Part shown: positions 20,143-33,900 of the stretch, one piece after another
How positions within the stretch are numbered: position 1 is the first letter of the stretch
How the letters are laid out: each line of letters begins with the position of its first letter
NCBI GenBank assembly: GCA_964016875.1
Contig: OZ024737.1
Span: 33,853,683-33,917,682 of the forward strand
DNA from: Fallopia convolvulus
Taxonomy: Eukaryota > Streptophyta > Magnoliopsida > Caryophyllales > Polygonaceae
Direction: 5' to 3'
DNA: 64,000 bases
The notes under the pieces: generated by a model
Database searches by the model: none
Seen by the model: the letters and a program-made list of their open reading frames with translations, nothing else
Told to the model about the DNA's origin: nothing
Translations under genes and position numbers: made by a program

Positions 20143-20713
20143 TGTTTAGAAGGGTTGATTCTCTAAAGATTTTATAATAATTGATTCCAAATTAATATCA
20201 AAATAAAGTTTTGGATAACAATGATTTAGATTTCATTACTTACTACATTGAAGATTTGTCAACTCGGACTGTCCTATTTTACAAAATCTCATATCTTACT
20301 TTTTTTTTTCCTTTTAAAAAAATTATGTGCAAATATATTTTATTTTTATTCAACCTCAATTTCATAGGAGGTCTGTTCGGCGGTGTTTATTTTGAGCTTA
20401 TCCAACCTTAAGCCAAAAACATAATATCGACCATCTTTTCGGCGCAAAGAGTTGATGAAGTTTACTCAAGTTTACGTGACCTAATCGGAGTTAAAATTTC
20501 ACCTAAAATTTGAGCTACCCCTCCCACCCTTATTCGAGCTTATGAATGCTTATTTGATTTTTCTCATTGATTGCCCTCAGAATTCAATTTTAGTCGTGTA
20601 TTCAATCTATGATATAAACAAATGTTAAATCAATATACAAAATGATTCATTTTAGATATGAAATTCAAATAAAACTTTAACAAAATCCGCGCACAGCGCA
20701 GGAACTACGCTAG

Positions 20714-22012
20714 TAAATAAATAAAAGATATTGGACGGTTACACATTGCAATCAGTTACAAGACAATTCTAATAAAATAAATAAATAAATATGGGGACTG
20801 GGTAATGGGAGGATATACGGTTACTTATATGACCTTTATCGTCCTTCTTTTTGATCGAATAAAAAGAAAAAGAATAAAAAAATGAAAGTGGGGAAGTGGA
20901 AGTAACTCCGCAAGTGAGTCTAGAGGAATGCTCTCTCGTGCGCGTCACCGCCGTCCGGCTTGACTCGTGACACGTCGCTTAATTTGAAAGCCTCAATGGC
21001 ATAACTGGTTCAAGCATCTTATGTGTGTGCGTGTGTGATGTTGTAGGTTCAACCCTTGACGAGAGCATTCACCATTTTTTTTTACAAAACTCCCCTTGAC
21101 TCAGTGTAGGGTACTATGAGGGCGCCGAGGTTGAGCATAATCACTTTTTGGAACTCCATCCCATACAAAAGCCAAACAATTGATCTTTAAAAAAATACAA
21201 AAAGACAAAAATTTCACAAAGGAAGTTGAAAGGGAGAAAACACACGTTGCTTTCAAGAAGAAGAAAAAATCCATCATTAAACATTCAACAAAATTCTCGG
21301 AGCATTATGATTTACGAGGACGAAGAAATTAAAACCTACAACTCAAGATAAACGTGATGTCCATCAAGAGAACAATATCAAAACGTTAATGAAATTATCT
21401 TTTAAAATAAACAATATCAAATAAATAAGAGTAGTTGAGCAAAAAACTTTTTCTATAAATATCTTTCCATCTTAGTAGAAGGACAAATATGGTGTAAGAT
21501 TGTAAGCTAGTCTTTCATTTCTAAACTAAGTATGTTTTTTGAGCAATAATCTTATTATTTTATATTTTAATTTTTGCCTAATTTTAAGTATTTTATTTTA
21601 AATTGTAGGGTAGATTGTAAATCAAACGAGGACATTATAAACTCTTTTCATTTGTTTCTACCGAAAATATGTAGTTTTATCATTATGTTTTTTTACCTTG
21701 TAGATGGAATTGCAAAGTTTAATCAGTCGGAAAAATTGTCTTCTTGTTCTGCGCAGCCTCTCTTCCTCCACAGCCAATCCCTCCTGGCTACTTCAGTGTT
21801 TCTCTGCAACTCGCTCTCTCGGTCTCATCCTTTCTCTTCCTGTTTTTGTCAGCAATCTCTATTTGATAAACCTTTAAATCTCTTCCTGTTTTTGTCAGCA
21901 ATCTCTATTTGATAAACCTTTAAATTTTTATCTGTGTTTGATTGAAATTTGAGATTTTTTTAAAATTACCTTTCAAGTTTGTAGGTTTAATTGTTCACAC
22001 ACATAAACCCTA
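20714..22012 (+). promoter_or_regulatory. Upstream region and 5' UTR of the DnaJ gene
   Basis: No other gene is supported. A tRNA-like SINE piece lies at about 20990-21110. TATAAATA at 21454-21461 is a candidate TATA box. A pyrimidine-rich stretch from about 21730 looks like 5' UTR. A 46-bp direct duplication follows, 21834-21879 and 21880-21925 (CTCTTCCTGTTTTTGTCAGC...). An intron acceptor GTTTGTAG at about 21985 may end a 5' UTR intron shortly before the ATG. Confidence 0.4.
20990..21110 (+). mobile_element. tRNA-derived SINE-like fragment
   Basis: A box-A-like TGGCATAACTGG (about 20998-21009) and a box-B-like GGTTCAACCC (about 21047-21056) lie at roughly tRNA-gene spacing, followed by a T-run and more sequence. 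It does not fold as a proper tRNA. It is likely an old SINE. Confidence 0.4.
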
Positions 22013-25000
22013 ATGGCTCGTTCAAGTGGTGTTGGTGTTAAACTTGTGAGTTGGATTGCTCGCTACTCCACCTCAACCTTGGTTAGTTAGTATGCTTTCA
22101 TTCTTTCTTTTATCCATTAGATTGCATTGTGATTTGAGGTGGTACCGTTATTGCTTGAAGTTATAGGCTGCAGCTCGATTCTGAACTTTTTGCTATTCTA
22201 AATTTGTTTGCAGTCCAATAATTTGTATAAAGGGGCTGCTCGTCCATCAACTAGGCATTTCGCGTATAAACCATCAACAAGGTTTTTAGAAGATGGTACA
22301 TTTCCTCTTTATTTAGCTAGTTGCATTTTATTTCTTCTAATTTTGGCTTCTTTCACATGTGATCATAGAGGATTGCTAACTTTCACTGTCTTTCCATGGG
22401 TTCGAAGCTCTGCACGGGAGTGGACTGTTTGGGACAACAACAAGAGCAATTCACAGCACTGGTATTCACTTTTTTTTAGAAATTCCTTGTCATAGACACT
22501 TATTACATTTTCATGTAACGGAATTTTCTCACACCCTCCCTATTTTCTTCATGTCAGCTTTCCTTTGTAAAGATTACTATGAGATACTTGGTGTCAACAA
22601 GAATGCTACACAAACGGAGATTAAGAAAGCCTATCTTTTGGTGTGTTTTAGTTGTGACCAAATTATTAAATGCGTAGCTTCTCAAACTTTATGCAATATG
22701 CTATTTTTTGGGGGTAATTTAAGGTTTGTCATGTATTGCTCACTGCTCACAAAGTGTGATTGATCCACAGCTTGCGAAAAAGTACCATCCGGATATGAAC
22801 AAAGATGATCCTGATGCTGAAAAAATGTTTAAGGAGATTAATAAGGCACATGAGGTGCTCCCACTACCAATTTATTTATAACAATTTGTTCACCTACAAC
22901 TTGCCTGATTTTTCTGTCATGTATACTCATAGTCTTATATCTACATATTTCATCCATTCTAGGTTTTAAAAGATGAGCAGCAGCGTGCAACTTATGACCA
23001 GGTACTTGCATTCAAAACCAGTGTATTAAAAGGTGTTGCCTAGGCGCGCCTGGAGCATGCCATCGCCTGCATCAGGCAGGGCGAGGCTGCCTGCATAAGG
23101 CGGCCCCTAGGCGGCTCAGGAGGCGAGCCTAGGCGCCAGGCAATGCGCCTGATCCTGATTTGCTTGAAATATAATGTTGACGATATAAAAAGGATAGAAT
23201 CTCAACAAATCAACTATTTATCTTATTAATATCTTTTATTTTCCCAAATTGAAGTTATTACGATATTTTTTATATGCAATTATCTATTTTCAAAGATCTC
23301 AATATCCTTTATCTAACTATATAATCAGACGTTATTCTTTTTCTCCTTACACAACTCCTCTCCTCTATCTTGAACTCGATGATGAAGATTTTGATGATTT
23401 GGATGACTAATCCAGCCCTAAAATTCTCCCTAACTTTGTTTTAGTATTTTATATTGGAAAAGACTTGTTTTAGCAGTTTGTTTTACTATCTTTAAACTTT
23501 GATTTCGTAGTAGTTCATTATTTTATCTTTAAATTTGGATTTAGTACTATAAGTTTAATAAAAACTTGGGATTTTTTCTTTAAAAATATGTTTTTATATC
23601 TTACTTAACATTATTTTATGTATATTTATTATTTACCGAAAATTTATGTATAAGGCGAGCGCCTCCGCCTTAGAGGGGCGCCTAGGCGATCTGGAGGGTC
23701 CATCGCCTAGGGTGTCGCCTTGCCTTTTTAAACACTGTTCAAAACACTTAATCATACTTGTGATTCCTCCTACCCTCAGCACTGCTGAATTTTGGCATGG
23801 TGCCCTTATAAGAGATACAGTTGCTCTAATAGAGTATTGTGACTCTGCTAAGAGTCCGGAAGTAATGCTTCCGTGAATGCCCAATGAATAGTTGAGGTCT
23901 GTTATTGACAACACTTTCAAGTGAAAACTTTTTTTCTGATGAAGGGAGTGCAGTTCATCGTGCATTCTGTCATTTTTTCAATGAAATATAGAAGCTTTAA
24001 TGCCTAAGTCATATGCTATAACCTGCCCATAAAACGTTTACCTCTTCTGTTCCTGCTGATACTTCTAGATATAACACCCACGCATCCATAAGCTTTAGAA
24101 CAACTCAGAAGGCTAATCCATGATATATATCCTATTTTTAATAATCGTCGGCTTCATGTAATAATGTCTGTAAGACCGAATAACGTTATAATAAATCATT
24201 TTAGTGCGGTGTAAAGTTTATGCTTCCTACACTTCATTAAATAATGTCTTCATTTTAGTTCCTGCATATAACAATGATTGTTTTTTCGAACTTTGTTCAA
24301 TCGGAAAGCTATTTTAATCTTTGTAGTGGGATAAACTGTGGAAAATTGTAGCATGAGGTAGAGCTGATTTATAAATTGATTGAGGAGCGTCAGCTCCTTT
24401 TAAGTAAATGATTACCTTAGAGTTGATGAAAAATCCATAAGGTAAAATTGACAAATAACATCGTCCTCTTGGTGCTGTATATGACTATGGATTGCGGTTG
24501 ATAAGTAATGTACTCCTCCCTGTGCCATGTGCGACTATGGATTGCTGTGAATCACTTTTATATGAAAATGTCTCAGAGCAATTTATCCATCTATCTAAAT
24601 AGTCTTATGGTCATTTAGTTCCTTCTTCTTATATTTTTTTCCTCCAGATGATCAACTAGCTCTACTAGTCGGATACTATTCTTCTTTTGTTATTTGGATT
24701 TCCTTGTTTCTTGCTGACCACATCATTTATCTGTTGTCATGCTCGTTGTGACATTTGTAATATGTTTTGTTCTTGTGTTCGATCTAGTTGGGCCATGATG
24801 CATTTGAACATAGTAAGGGCCAAGGTGGAGATGGTGGTCCTGGATTTAATCCATTTCAAGGTTTTTATCAACAGGGCTTTGATGTAAGTCTTTTGTTTGT
24901 TTTTTGTATTGCTGCATGTGCTGTTTTTTATTTATGTCACTGGATGATGGTGCTGGTTCTCCTTTTTTTTCTTTTGGATGATGAATTTTCCAATTCAAGG

Positions 25001-28000
25001 GTGGCTTAGGAAAGAGCATTTACAGAGTTGTAATAATGAGTTTATGCACCTGTTGTTTCTGCATGGTCTTACCATTTTTTTTGTTAGTTAGTGGACCCAC
25101 ATTGATTTCCATCATTGCTATTGAAGAAGGATGAGCTCTCTATGAACTTGTGGTGGCCTGTAGAATGTTATTACTGCCTTTAGTTATCTGCAGTAACTGG
25201 TATTTGAGATAGTAAGTGATAAGTGATAACTGTTGACTTAGATAAGGCACACTGGTATTGTAACAAGTCTTTTATCATCCTATGCTTGGATTTCATCATA
25301 TTCATCTCAAATTTCTGAATGTAATTGGTATATTTGTTTTTTTTTTTAAATTTTTGCTGGGAGAAGCCCTTCGATATATTTTCATCAGCACCATTACGTG
25401 GACAGGATGTGAAGGTATTTTTCTTCCTGTTTCTTTTGGTGCTAGTTTTGTTGTTCTTATTTGAAATTGGTTGCTTGACACCGGTGAGCATTCTAAATAG
25501 GTTTCATTGGAGCTGTCCTTTATGGAAGCTGTTCAGGGATGTATGAAAACAATAAAATTTCAGACTACTTTACCCTGTGAAGCTTGTTGTAAGTCGATGC
25601 TCCCTTTAAATTTGATTTTAGCTATGCTCCTTAGACTTGTACATTTGTTGTCCTTATTATCTTTATTAATAAGGACTAACATATTTATGGAAGTTTGTTT
25701 TTGTAAGCTCAAGGTTTATCTCCAGTCTTTGCACAAATTCTATTGCTTGGGAGTCTATTTGTTACACTTCCCATGCGTTCCTTAAATCATGTAGGAAGTA
25801 TTTAGCCACGCCATAGCTCTCTTAATTACTAATCACTGCTTATCTTACATCTGCAGATGGCACTGGTGTCCCCCCTGGATCCAAGCCCGAAACCTGCAAG
25901 CCATGTAGAGGGAAGGGCATGGTCAGTGAGTTCAGAAATAGACCTGTCTTCTGGATCTCACCTTACATGTTGGCAACTGATATTATGAAACTTAATTTAA
26001 TTTTGGTCTAATTTTCAGACATACATGCAAAAAGGCCAGTTCAGTATGCATTCTACTTGTATGGTGTGTGGTGGAGCAGGGAAAATATTTACGGTATAGT
26101 GTCTAATTCAAGTAACATATTGTTACATATTTTTACTTGGTTTGTGTTTTTTGTATCTTGGATACTATATGTCTGGGCCTGAAAGAATTCACTTTGCTTT
26201 ATAGCGTAACTCAATTACAAGTCCCAATCCGTCCTCAGTTTTATGCATGGTCCAGTCTTGTTTTCATGTGTAAATCTAGTGTGTCCAGTTGGCTAGACAT
26301 CTGAATTTGCCTTTGTTTTAACAAAAAATTGGCTTAAATTATTCATTAGTACAAGTATGTATCCATGATCCAAGTGATTGGAGGCTGTATTTTTCAACTT
26401 GTTTACTATCCAACACAGTGCTCTGTCACTCATTTCATGCCTTTGTATACTTGTCTGTGGCTCAGGAAAAAGGCAGTAAACAAAGGCAAATCTGCAATTT
26501 GACATTATTTTCTTGAAAATTCCCTCTTTCAAACAACCAACTTTAATATACCAAGTGATACTTGTAGATAATTATACATACCGATCTCTCTTTGAACCAC
26601 ATGATTACCACCTTACAGACAAGCTCACTCCACTATAGCAAATATAATAGTGAAAGGTCATGCTTGCAACATACCTCTCTATTTAGTGGTACTAGACAAT
26701 ACTTAGTTATCCATTTTCATTCCATAATAGTAATTATATTGCTATTATCAATTATAACCTATTTAGAAAAACACGATCGAGTAGAATTCATTACACATTT
26801 GCACATCATATATTCTGTTACTCCATGAAATCATCAGTCTTAAGTAACATAATATATCTTAGCTGCTTTTGCCGGCCTTGGGATCCCCACATAAATACCT
26901 GCTTCGATGGTGGTTGCACATCCTAACTCCTAGTTGGCTAGACCCTACTTCTGCAAGTGTTGATGGTTTGGTGTGGTTGTTGTTTGGGCATTTTCTCTTC
27001 ATTAGTTTTCTTGATGGTTATGTGCTTGCTAATAAAAAATCTTAAACTTCACAATCTGAACCATTTTTTGCTTTGAAAGATATTATGTTTTCTTGTTTTG
27101 CCATGGGAACGTCTTAGATGGGTGATGTTTTTTTTTTGATTGAGAATGTAAAGTGTAATATAGTCTTCTTTTGCAAAATCAATAAAATTTGTGTTTTCAA
27201 TTATGTGCAGAGCTATTGCAGATCATGTAATGGTAATAGGGTGATGCCAGGATCCAAGTCAGTGAGATTGGACATCAGTGCAGGTATCCCCTATTTAATA
27301 AAACACGACTATAGTTTGTGATTTACATAATTGATAATACCGCATTCTGCATGTTAGCTTGCAGTTAATAATTTTCTCCACAAGTGTGTGTAACAGACTA
27401 ACAAGTCTTCCATAACTCATATTGGAATATGGGTGAAATTTAAATCATGGAGCTAATTAAGAAACTATGTTGGAACATCCATGATAAACTAAAAGTTAGT
27501 ATATAGGAACAGATATTTACCAAATGTTATGATTTGAAAATTTGAGGTTGTTTCATTGGGGGGAGGATATGGTTTAACCAAGTTCAGGAGCATTTGGGAT
27601 TAATCTATTTATCAGTTTGTAGGCTTTCAAGGGGAAATTTATAATTTTTTTTTCAAGGGTGTCTTCACATGCACCTCTTAAAATTCAATTGAGTTGTAGA
27701 AAAAAAATATTATAATTTTTAAATTTTGCTACACACTAAGCCCTCTGGACAGTTAGCCCCTCAGCTGGGGCAAGGGTTTACTTTGTAGTAAAATTTGACG
27801 TGCATTTCAGTGATGGAACAATATGAAAGAAACAATTTCCATAATTTGGGGTTAAGTTTTTTTATATTTCCTGTCGTCTTTCCTGATCGTTATGGGTTTT
27901 TGATGGTTGGCAGGTGTGGACAGTGATGAAACCATTAAGGTATCTAGAAATGGCGGAGCGGATCCTGATGGACATGAACCTGGGGATCTGTATGTGACTA

Positions 28001-29209
28001 TCAAGGTGCTTCTCAAATATTCCTTTCCCTTTTTATAGGTTACAAGACACTGTGGATAAAGTCAGCAGTATGCAACTTACTGAGAACTTCATTTCAGGTC
28101 AAGGATGATCCAGTTTTCCGCAGAGAACGCTCTCACATTCATGTTGATACTGTTCTTAGTATTTCACAGGTTAAGTCTCTAAGCTTTGTTGTTTGAGTTC
28201 GCTTATCTTTGATGCATGCATAATATTCATGCTGAGATTTCTATCGTGTCTGTTTACGTTAGTAGAATACAAGGGTGGGGGTGGATGTCGGAATTTGATT
28301 TAAGACTTGCAATGATTTGTGTGTTTCCTAGTTTTTGTTAAATGAACTCGCTGAATTCTCATGTTTCACTTCTTGATCTTTCATATACCCGTTTACGTTA
28401 GTAGAATACAAGGGTGGGGGTGGATGTCGGAATTTGATTTAAGACTTGCAATGATTTGTGTGTTTCCTAGTTTTTGTTAAATGAACTCGCTGAATTCTTA
28501 TGTTTCACTTCTTGATCTTTCATATACCTGTATCTTTTGGCAATTCTTTTGGCTGAAACAATTTGTGATTAATAGAACATTGATAGCTGTGAGCTTCTGT
28601 ATGTTGTGACTTTTGATTTTGATCTTTACTTCAAATTTCTCACTGAGGGCAATATAATTCTTGCCACAGGCAATGCTTGGCGGGACTGTCCAGGTCCCTA
28701 CTTTAACAGGAGACGTTGTTCTTAAGGTTTTGCGCAACTCATAAAACTTTTCTTTCTATTTATAATTAGTTATATATTTTTCCCTTAATGCTCTATACAA
28801 TTTCTCTTCTGTTTTGTTAGGTTCGTCCTGGCACTCAACCTGGGCAGAAGGTTGTTTTGAAGAAAAAAGGTGAGAACAAAGCAAAGAACGCTACTGTTAG
28901 AGTATACTTGTTGATGATCATTGTCTTACTTGTGTTACACTGTCAGGGATCAAACCTAGAGGATCATTCTCCTTTGGCGATCAGTACGTGCACTTCAATG
29001 TCAGCATTCCTATGTAAGTCGAAAAACCTACGCCTTATTTTTTTTTCGATTTTAATCACAATAGGTTTAGTCTGCTTCACACAATCACACAAATCTTACT
29101 TGGGGTCTTTTGCAGGAATTTGACCCCAAGGCAACGAGAATTAATTGAAGAGTTTGCCAAAGAAGAGCAAGGCGAATATGAACCACAGGCTGTTGCAGCG
29201 TCCGGGTGA
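22013..29209 (+). CDS. GFA2: Mitochondrial type-I DnaJ/Hsp40 co-chaperone, GFA2-like
   Basis: Eighteen coding exons give 428-429 residues: 22013-22081, 22214-22295, 22408-22461, 22558-22640, 22771-22854, 22963-23001, 24788-24883, 25367-25414, 25501-25588, 25857-25921, 26019-26093, 27211-27283, 27914-28005, 28098-28169, 28670-28726, 28821-28869, 28947-29013, 29116-29209. All borders are GT/AG and phases close. The N-terminus (MARSSGVGVKLVSWIARYS) looks like a mitochondrial presequence. The J-domain follows (DYYEILGVNKNATQTEIKKAY; catalytic HPD in KKYHPDMNKDD). Next come a Gly/Phe linker, four zinc-finger repeats (CEACYGTG, CKPCRGKG, CMVCGGAG, CRSCNGNR) and the C-terminal substrate-binding domain ending QGEYEPQAVAASG. 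Such proteins stimulate matrix Hsp70; Arabidopsis GFA2 is needed for polar nuclei fusion. Assignment to GFA2 rather than another mitochondrial DnaJ is by recalled similarity. Confidence 0.9.
23019..23737. mobile_element. hAT-type MITE in DnaJ intron 6
   Basis: The ends are CAGTGTATTAAAAGG and, inverted, CAGTGTTTAAAAAGGC. A perfect 8-bp duplication TTCAAAAC flanks it (23011-23018 and 23738-23745). GC-rich CGCCTAGGCG-like motifs sit at both ends around an AT-rich core. It shares termini with the element at 33230-33960. Confidence 0.85.
28252..28529 (+). repeat. Tandem duplication, 2 x 139 bp, in DnaJ intron 14
   Basis: Bases 28252-28390 (starting GTTTACGTTAGTAGAATAC) repeat at 28391-28529 with only one or two changes. 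It is confined to the intron and leaves exon borders intact. Confidence 0.9.
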
Positions 29210-30993
29210 GGTGTCTCTGACGAAGTATTTTTAGTTTAAATTAAAAACTTGAGCCTAGATATCATCATTTCATCTTCAATTTGTACGGGGACAAAGCTTT
29301 TGTAGTGACTTTGACCTTGCTGAGAAAAATAATCTCGGTCCGTGGTTTTAATAAGGTAATATAACAGGAAAGGACAGAAGTCCGATTTTGATATAGGTTT
29401 TAGTTGGTTTATCATTTAGAAAATTGTAACTTGGGCGATAAGTTTCTTATGGAGATTTTGTTGTGCTTCTCCGTTTTCTACTTTGGCAATACGATGTGTT
29501 GTGTATAATACACAGGACATGATGAATTTATATCGTCTTTGACTTCACATTACGCCACCAACAGATTACGTGCATGGCATTTTATTCTGATAATAATAGA
29601 GTAAATCATGCAATTCCCAAATGAACAAATTTAATAATAAGAGCAAAATCCAACACTTGTCCCCCAATGATTCAAATGATGTGGTTCCACATAGAATTAG
29701 TTAGGTTCAAGAGTGATCTTCTCCTGCCTATGACTAGGATTAAGTTGAGCAAGATGGGGACTAGCTAAGCCAAGTGTTTAACTAAATAAATTCACTCCCA
29801 TTATTAATGTCGAGACAGAAATTATACTCTTCTCCCAATTGAGGACATAATAAACTCACTCCACTCGGGCTTACTTAGCTCGACCACTCACTAATTATTA
29901 ATCCCCATCTCACTATCTTCAAGTCTTAAACGATGCCAACAATGCTTTCTACAATTGGCTTACGTTGTCGGCATGTTTGAGCTACAACCCCATTGACACA
30001 CTCCTTTCTAGGAAGATAATCAAGAAAGTGTTAGATATGAGCAAGACTAGCATGAGAAGAATAAACAGATAAGAATGAAAAAGAAGAAACAAGCATACAT
30101 GAAGAACTCTAAGGTGGGGTGAGTACGACAGTGTGACAAAACTCCTAGGAATTGCTTGTGTTACAAGGAACCACACGACCACAAGCTTAGCCAGTTAGCC
30201 CTTTTGAATGAGACCACAAGCTAATTTTTTGTTCAATATCTTTATCAGAATATAATGTAAAAATCACGGTCTCATATATGTACAATTTGTATGTGCAATT
30301 CAAAATGACATTTCTTTAGCTGCCTCTTTAGAGATAAAACAAAATTACAGAGGTGTCAAATATCAAAGAGGAGTTTTTTTTTTTTTTTGGACAAAAGAGT
30401 AGGAGTTAGTGATATCCTAAGTTCGTATATGCACTTCCAATGCTTAAATGCATCGTTTTAGTGCTTGGATATGCACTACTAAATGTGCTCTTTCATGCCC
30501 ATCTAGTTAAGATGTGGTGTACTTACACTTGTATTGTATAGTGGTATAGATTTGCACTTTCGATTCTTTTATGTACGCCCTTTAGTGCTTGAATATGCAC
30601 CTCAACCACATTTGGTACTTGCACTTTCATCTTAAAAAGGCATGTTCTCCTCCACACCAATTGATTATACAGATCAACCTCTTACTTGACCTCGTGACAA
30701 ATCTACAATTTTAGGAGAAAAAGTAGCGAGTTTAACGAGTAATTTCTTTTATATAATAAATAAGCATTACGTGCGTTTTGTCCTCTTTCTGATCAGATAA
30801 AATACATCCCTGGCTACTTCTACAATAACAAAGAAAACACCACAAGCAAAATTTGTTAACCTAAACTAACATCTAAAATCTTAACAAACATCTAAAACCT
30901 TAATGCTGCAAAATTCATAGCCAAAATTGTGATGATTGGTGGATTAGTGTCAACTATGAGGGATTTATAACAAGGGGTTGTGATTTCTCAGCA
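29210..30993. other. Convergent intergenic region (DnaJ and UTP20 3' ends)
   Basis: It holds the 3' UTRs of two convergent genes. No further gene is supported. It contains a T-run (30367-30381) and several short copies of a TAGTGCTTGGATATGCAC-like word between 30430 and 30610, without clear element borders. Confidence 0.4.
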
Positions 30994-33900
30994 TTACTGA
31001 CGCATCCATCTTCCAAACTTAATTGTCATGATTTTCCTCTTCTTGTTGACCTTGTGCTTGTATGCCGCCCTAAGCTTTCTCTTTGCATTTCTTACTGGAT
31101 CCACCACCGCCATTAGTTTCTCCTTCTGTTTCTTGGTGTCCCTTCTCAACTTCAGGTTGCTCCTGATTTCGCTGTAAGCCTTCACAAACTTTTGGCCCAT
31201 GATTTCCTGCATACTCGTACGAACCTCTTCCGCGTGATGCTTCAAGTCATCTGTCAACATTCATAGTATCATGCCGTGAGTATCAGAAAAAAGGGGAAAA
31301 AAAAAACACAAGAGAAGATGGGGAAATAAAAAATTAAAAGAGAAAAGAACAACAAAATAATTTTGTACCGATTCACCAGCACAATCACTGAAAATCTCCT
31401 ACATGAAGATAGCAACTCAAAAACATAAAGCTCACCTGAAATTTCTTTACCAGCAAATCCCTCACATATCCGGTAAATAGGCAGCAATAGCTGTTTCGCG
31501 TAGGGTTCAGAAATTTCCTCCCTAATTTGTGATGCAAACAGATGGAAGCAACTCAGAACAGCTTTTGCCTGCCATCAAAAACACAAGAAACATCATCACA
31601 ATAATTCACGCATAAATACAAGAGAAGTCGGCAACTCAACTATCTTTTAGAAAACATTAAAACCCACCGTAATGTCTTCTGACGACTGTAAAGCAATTTT
31701 CCCCAATGTCTCAAGCAAACTACACACTAGTAAATGGCACAGGTTCTTTTGTTCATCATCAACCTCGTTGCCCGAGGATGAGGTAAGAGATTCAATAATA
31801 ATTCTCCGGTTACTAGAATCCAGCAGCTGGGATGCATCCAAAAAGCCGCTTTGCTCATGAGGACCAAGAGTTGACCAAAAATCACAAGGATCTCTATTCA
31901 CTTCAACGGTCCTTGCAGCATGAATGCCGTTTAGAGCAAAAACAATATTGGACTTCAGAACTTCAACTGAACCGATATCAGAGTGTTGCCCCTTCAATTG
32001 GCAGCACTGAGAAACAGCTACTTTGAAAAGTGCATCAGTTTTTGTGAGGTAAGTTGTTCCCAGTTTCTTTCCTTCCGAAGATATCTGTTTGAAGTACAAT
32101 GCAACTAGGCGGCTTGATATGCCACGAATCCACACATGTGGATGCATCAACAACTCAGAGATAGCCTTCCAGAAATCCTGAAATAAAGCAAGGGTCACGA
32201 TGTAAAGTTTACCTTCAGCTGCAGAACATCTAATGGATTGAATAATATACCATTTATTGATGACCAATTATTAAGGGAGAAAAAACAAATGAAGCAACAA
32301 AAGCATTAATATTGATATGAATACAATTTTTACTATAAACAGAGCAATGAGCAACTATTCTTGAGATTGACTATGGTTCGGATGGAAGCACAGGAAGAAT
32401 CAAGTCCTTCAGTTTCTACTGATTCTCGTCTACAACAAGAATACCATGGAATAGAAAACAAAGGAATCTTAATCCTTACCTCGATATGCTGCTCAAAGAA
32501 TAGCTTAGGAAATTGGACCATAATCTTCTGAAACAAAACTAGTGAATAATATGCTTCTTTCCATTCAGTGATCATACTTTGATCTGAATGGTCTAGTTCC
32601 AAAGCATTCTCAACAGCTAATTGCAAGATGCTCTTCATTCTGTTTTCCCTTTCCTTGCCTGGTAGCGGTAATACAATGTTGATGTGGTTCTGAAAACCCT
32701 TCTTCATCACTTCAACTATTAACCCGAGAACCTGTATGAGCATTACAAGTTTAATTTCGTTACAAGGAGACGACCTTTTAATTTTTATTTTCTTCTGCAA
32801 GCAACAGAAGGGGTTATAAGAAGAACTAAAATGACTAGATATCTGCATCTAAGATATATACATTAAGTGTATACCAACTAGCGGTTTCCAGAATTAGTAC
32901 CTGTGCAGCAATACCCCAAAGTTCCTTTTTTTCACCCATGTACCAGGCAAAAGAAGACTCGAGAATTTTTTCTAGTGAATTTGAACTCACGTGGCTCACT
33001 AACAACTGTATGTCTGCAGCAATCAAGCTACGTATATGGTTGTCAGGATCAGTGACCAAGCTGTTCACCAAATTGAGAAATAATGGCAAGGACCACTCAT
33101 CAATAAACCTTTGTGGAAATCTCTGAATTATGGCCCTAAGCATTTCAAGTGCAGCCTCCCTCCCGGTGGCATGTTCATATCTGAAAAAGATACAAAAACT
33201 GTCAGAATATATTCCACAATAGGAAAAGGCAGTGTTTAAAAAGGCGAGGCGACGCCTGAGGCGATGGCCCCCCTAGATTGCCTAGGCGCGCCTTAGAGGC
33301 GAAGGCTATCGCCTTATACACAACAGTTTTGTAATTCACAAATATAAATATTTAATGCTAATAAAGATCATTTAATAAAAAATTTAGGATATAAAAACAT
33401 ATTTATAAAGCCCAAAACCAAATTTTATTAGTAATAAAATCAAATTTATAGATAATGTAATAAACTAGTATGAAATTTTGAAAAGTTGAACACTTGGAAC
33501 TCGAAAGCCGCCAGAGGAAGAGAGACAGAGAACGAGAGAATGAAGTTTGATCGTGTATTTGGGTATTTGCATAGCTTAAGGATATAGATATATAGATATA
33601 GCGGAAAATATAGAATAAAAAAGATATCTTGATGATATAAATTGCAAATATAAATTGTATTAAAAGATATCTTGAAAAAAAAGGATAGAAAGAAATATTA
33701 GCCTTAAGGAAAGTATATTTAAAAGGATAGAAAGAAATATAAATTGTATATTTAAAAGATAAGAAAAGTGAAAAAAAAGATCATTAATTCAAATATTAAG
33801 AAAAAATCAGCATAAGGCAACCTAGGCGAGCCAAGGCGAGATGCAGCTCGCCCGGGCGCCCAGATCGCCTAGGCATTGCCTCTTCCAGGTTGCCTCGCAT

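Larger units (their letters stand above)
18521..20713 (+). mobile_element. Second Helitron of the same family, carrying a nested Helitron
   Basis: It starts TCTACCATTATATATAAACG and shares CAATAAGGTTTGG, GTCGTTT(C/T)GAGAAT and CCACGTGTCA blocks with the Helitron at 3970. It ends with a GCGC-ACA-GCGC hairpin (20689-20699) and CTAG at 20710-20713, followed by T; the base before the start is A. No Rep/helicase is seen. Another Helitron is inserted at 19534-20142. Confidence 0.7.

Noticed and set aside
20990..21060. A genuine tRNA gene
   Set aside because: A- and B-box-like words are present, but no acceptor stem or cloverleaf can be drawn.
31672..32026. Plus-strand frames over the UTP20 region
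   Set aside because: They are antisense shadows of UTP20 exons.
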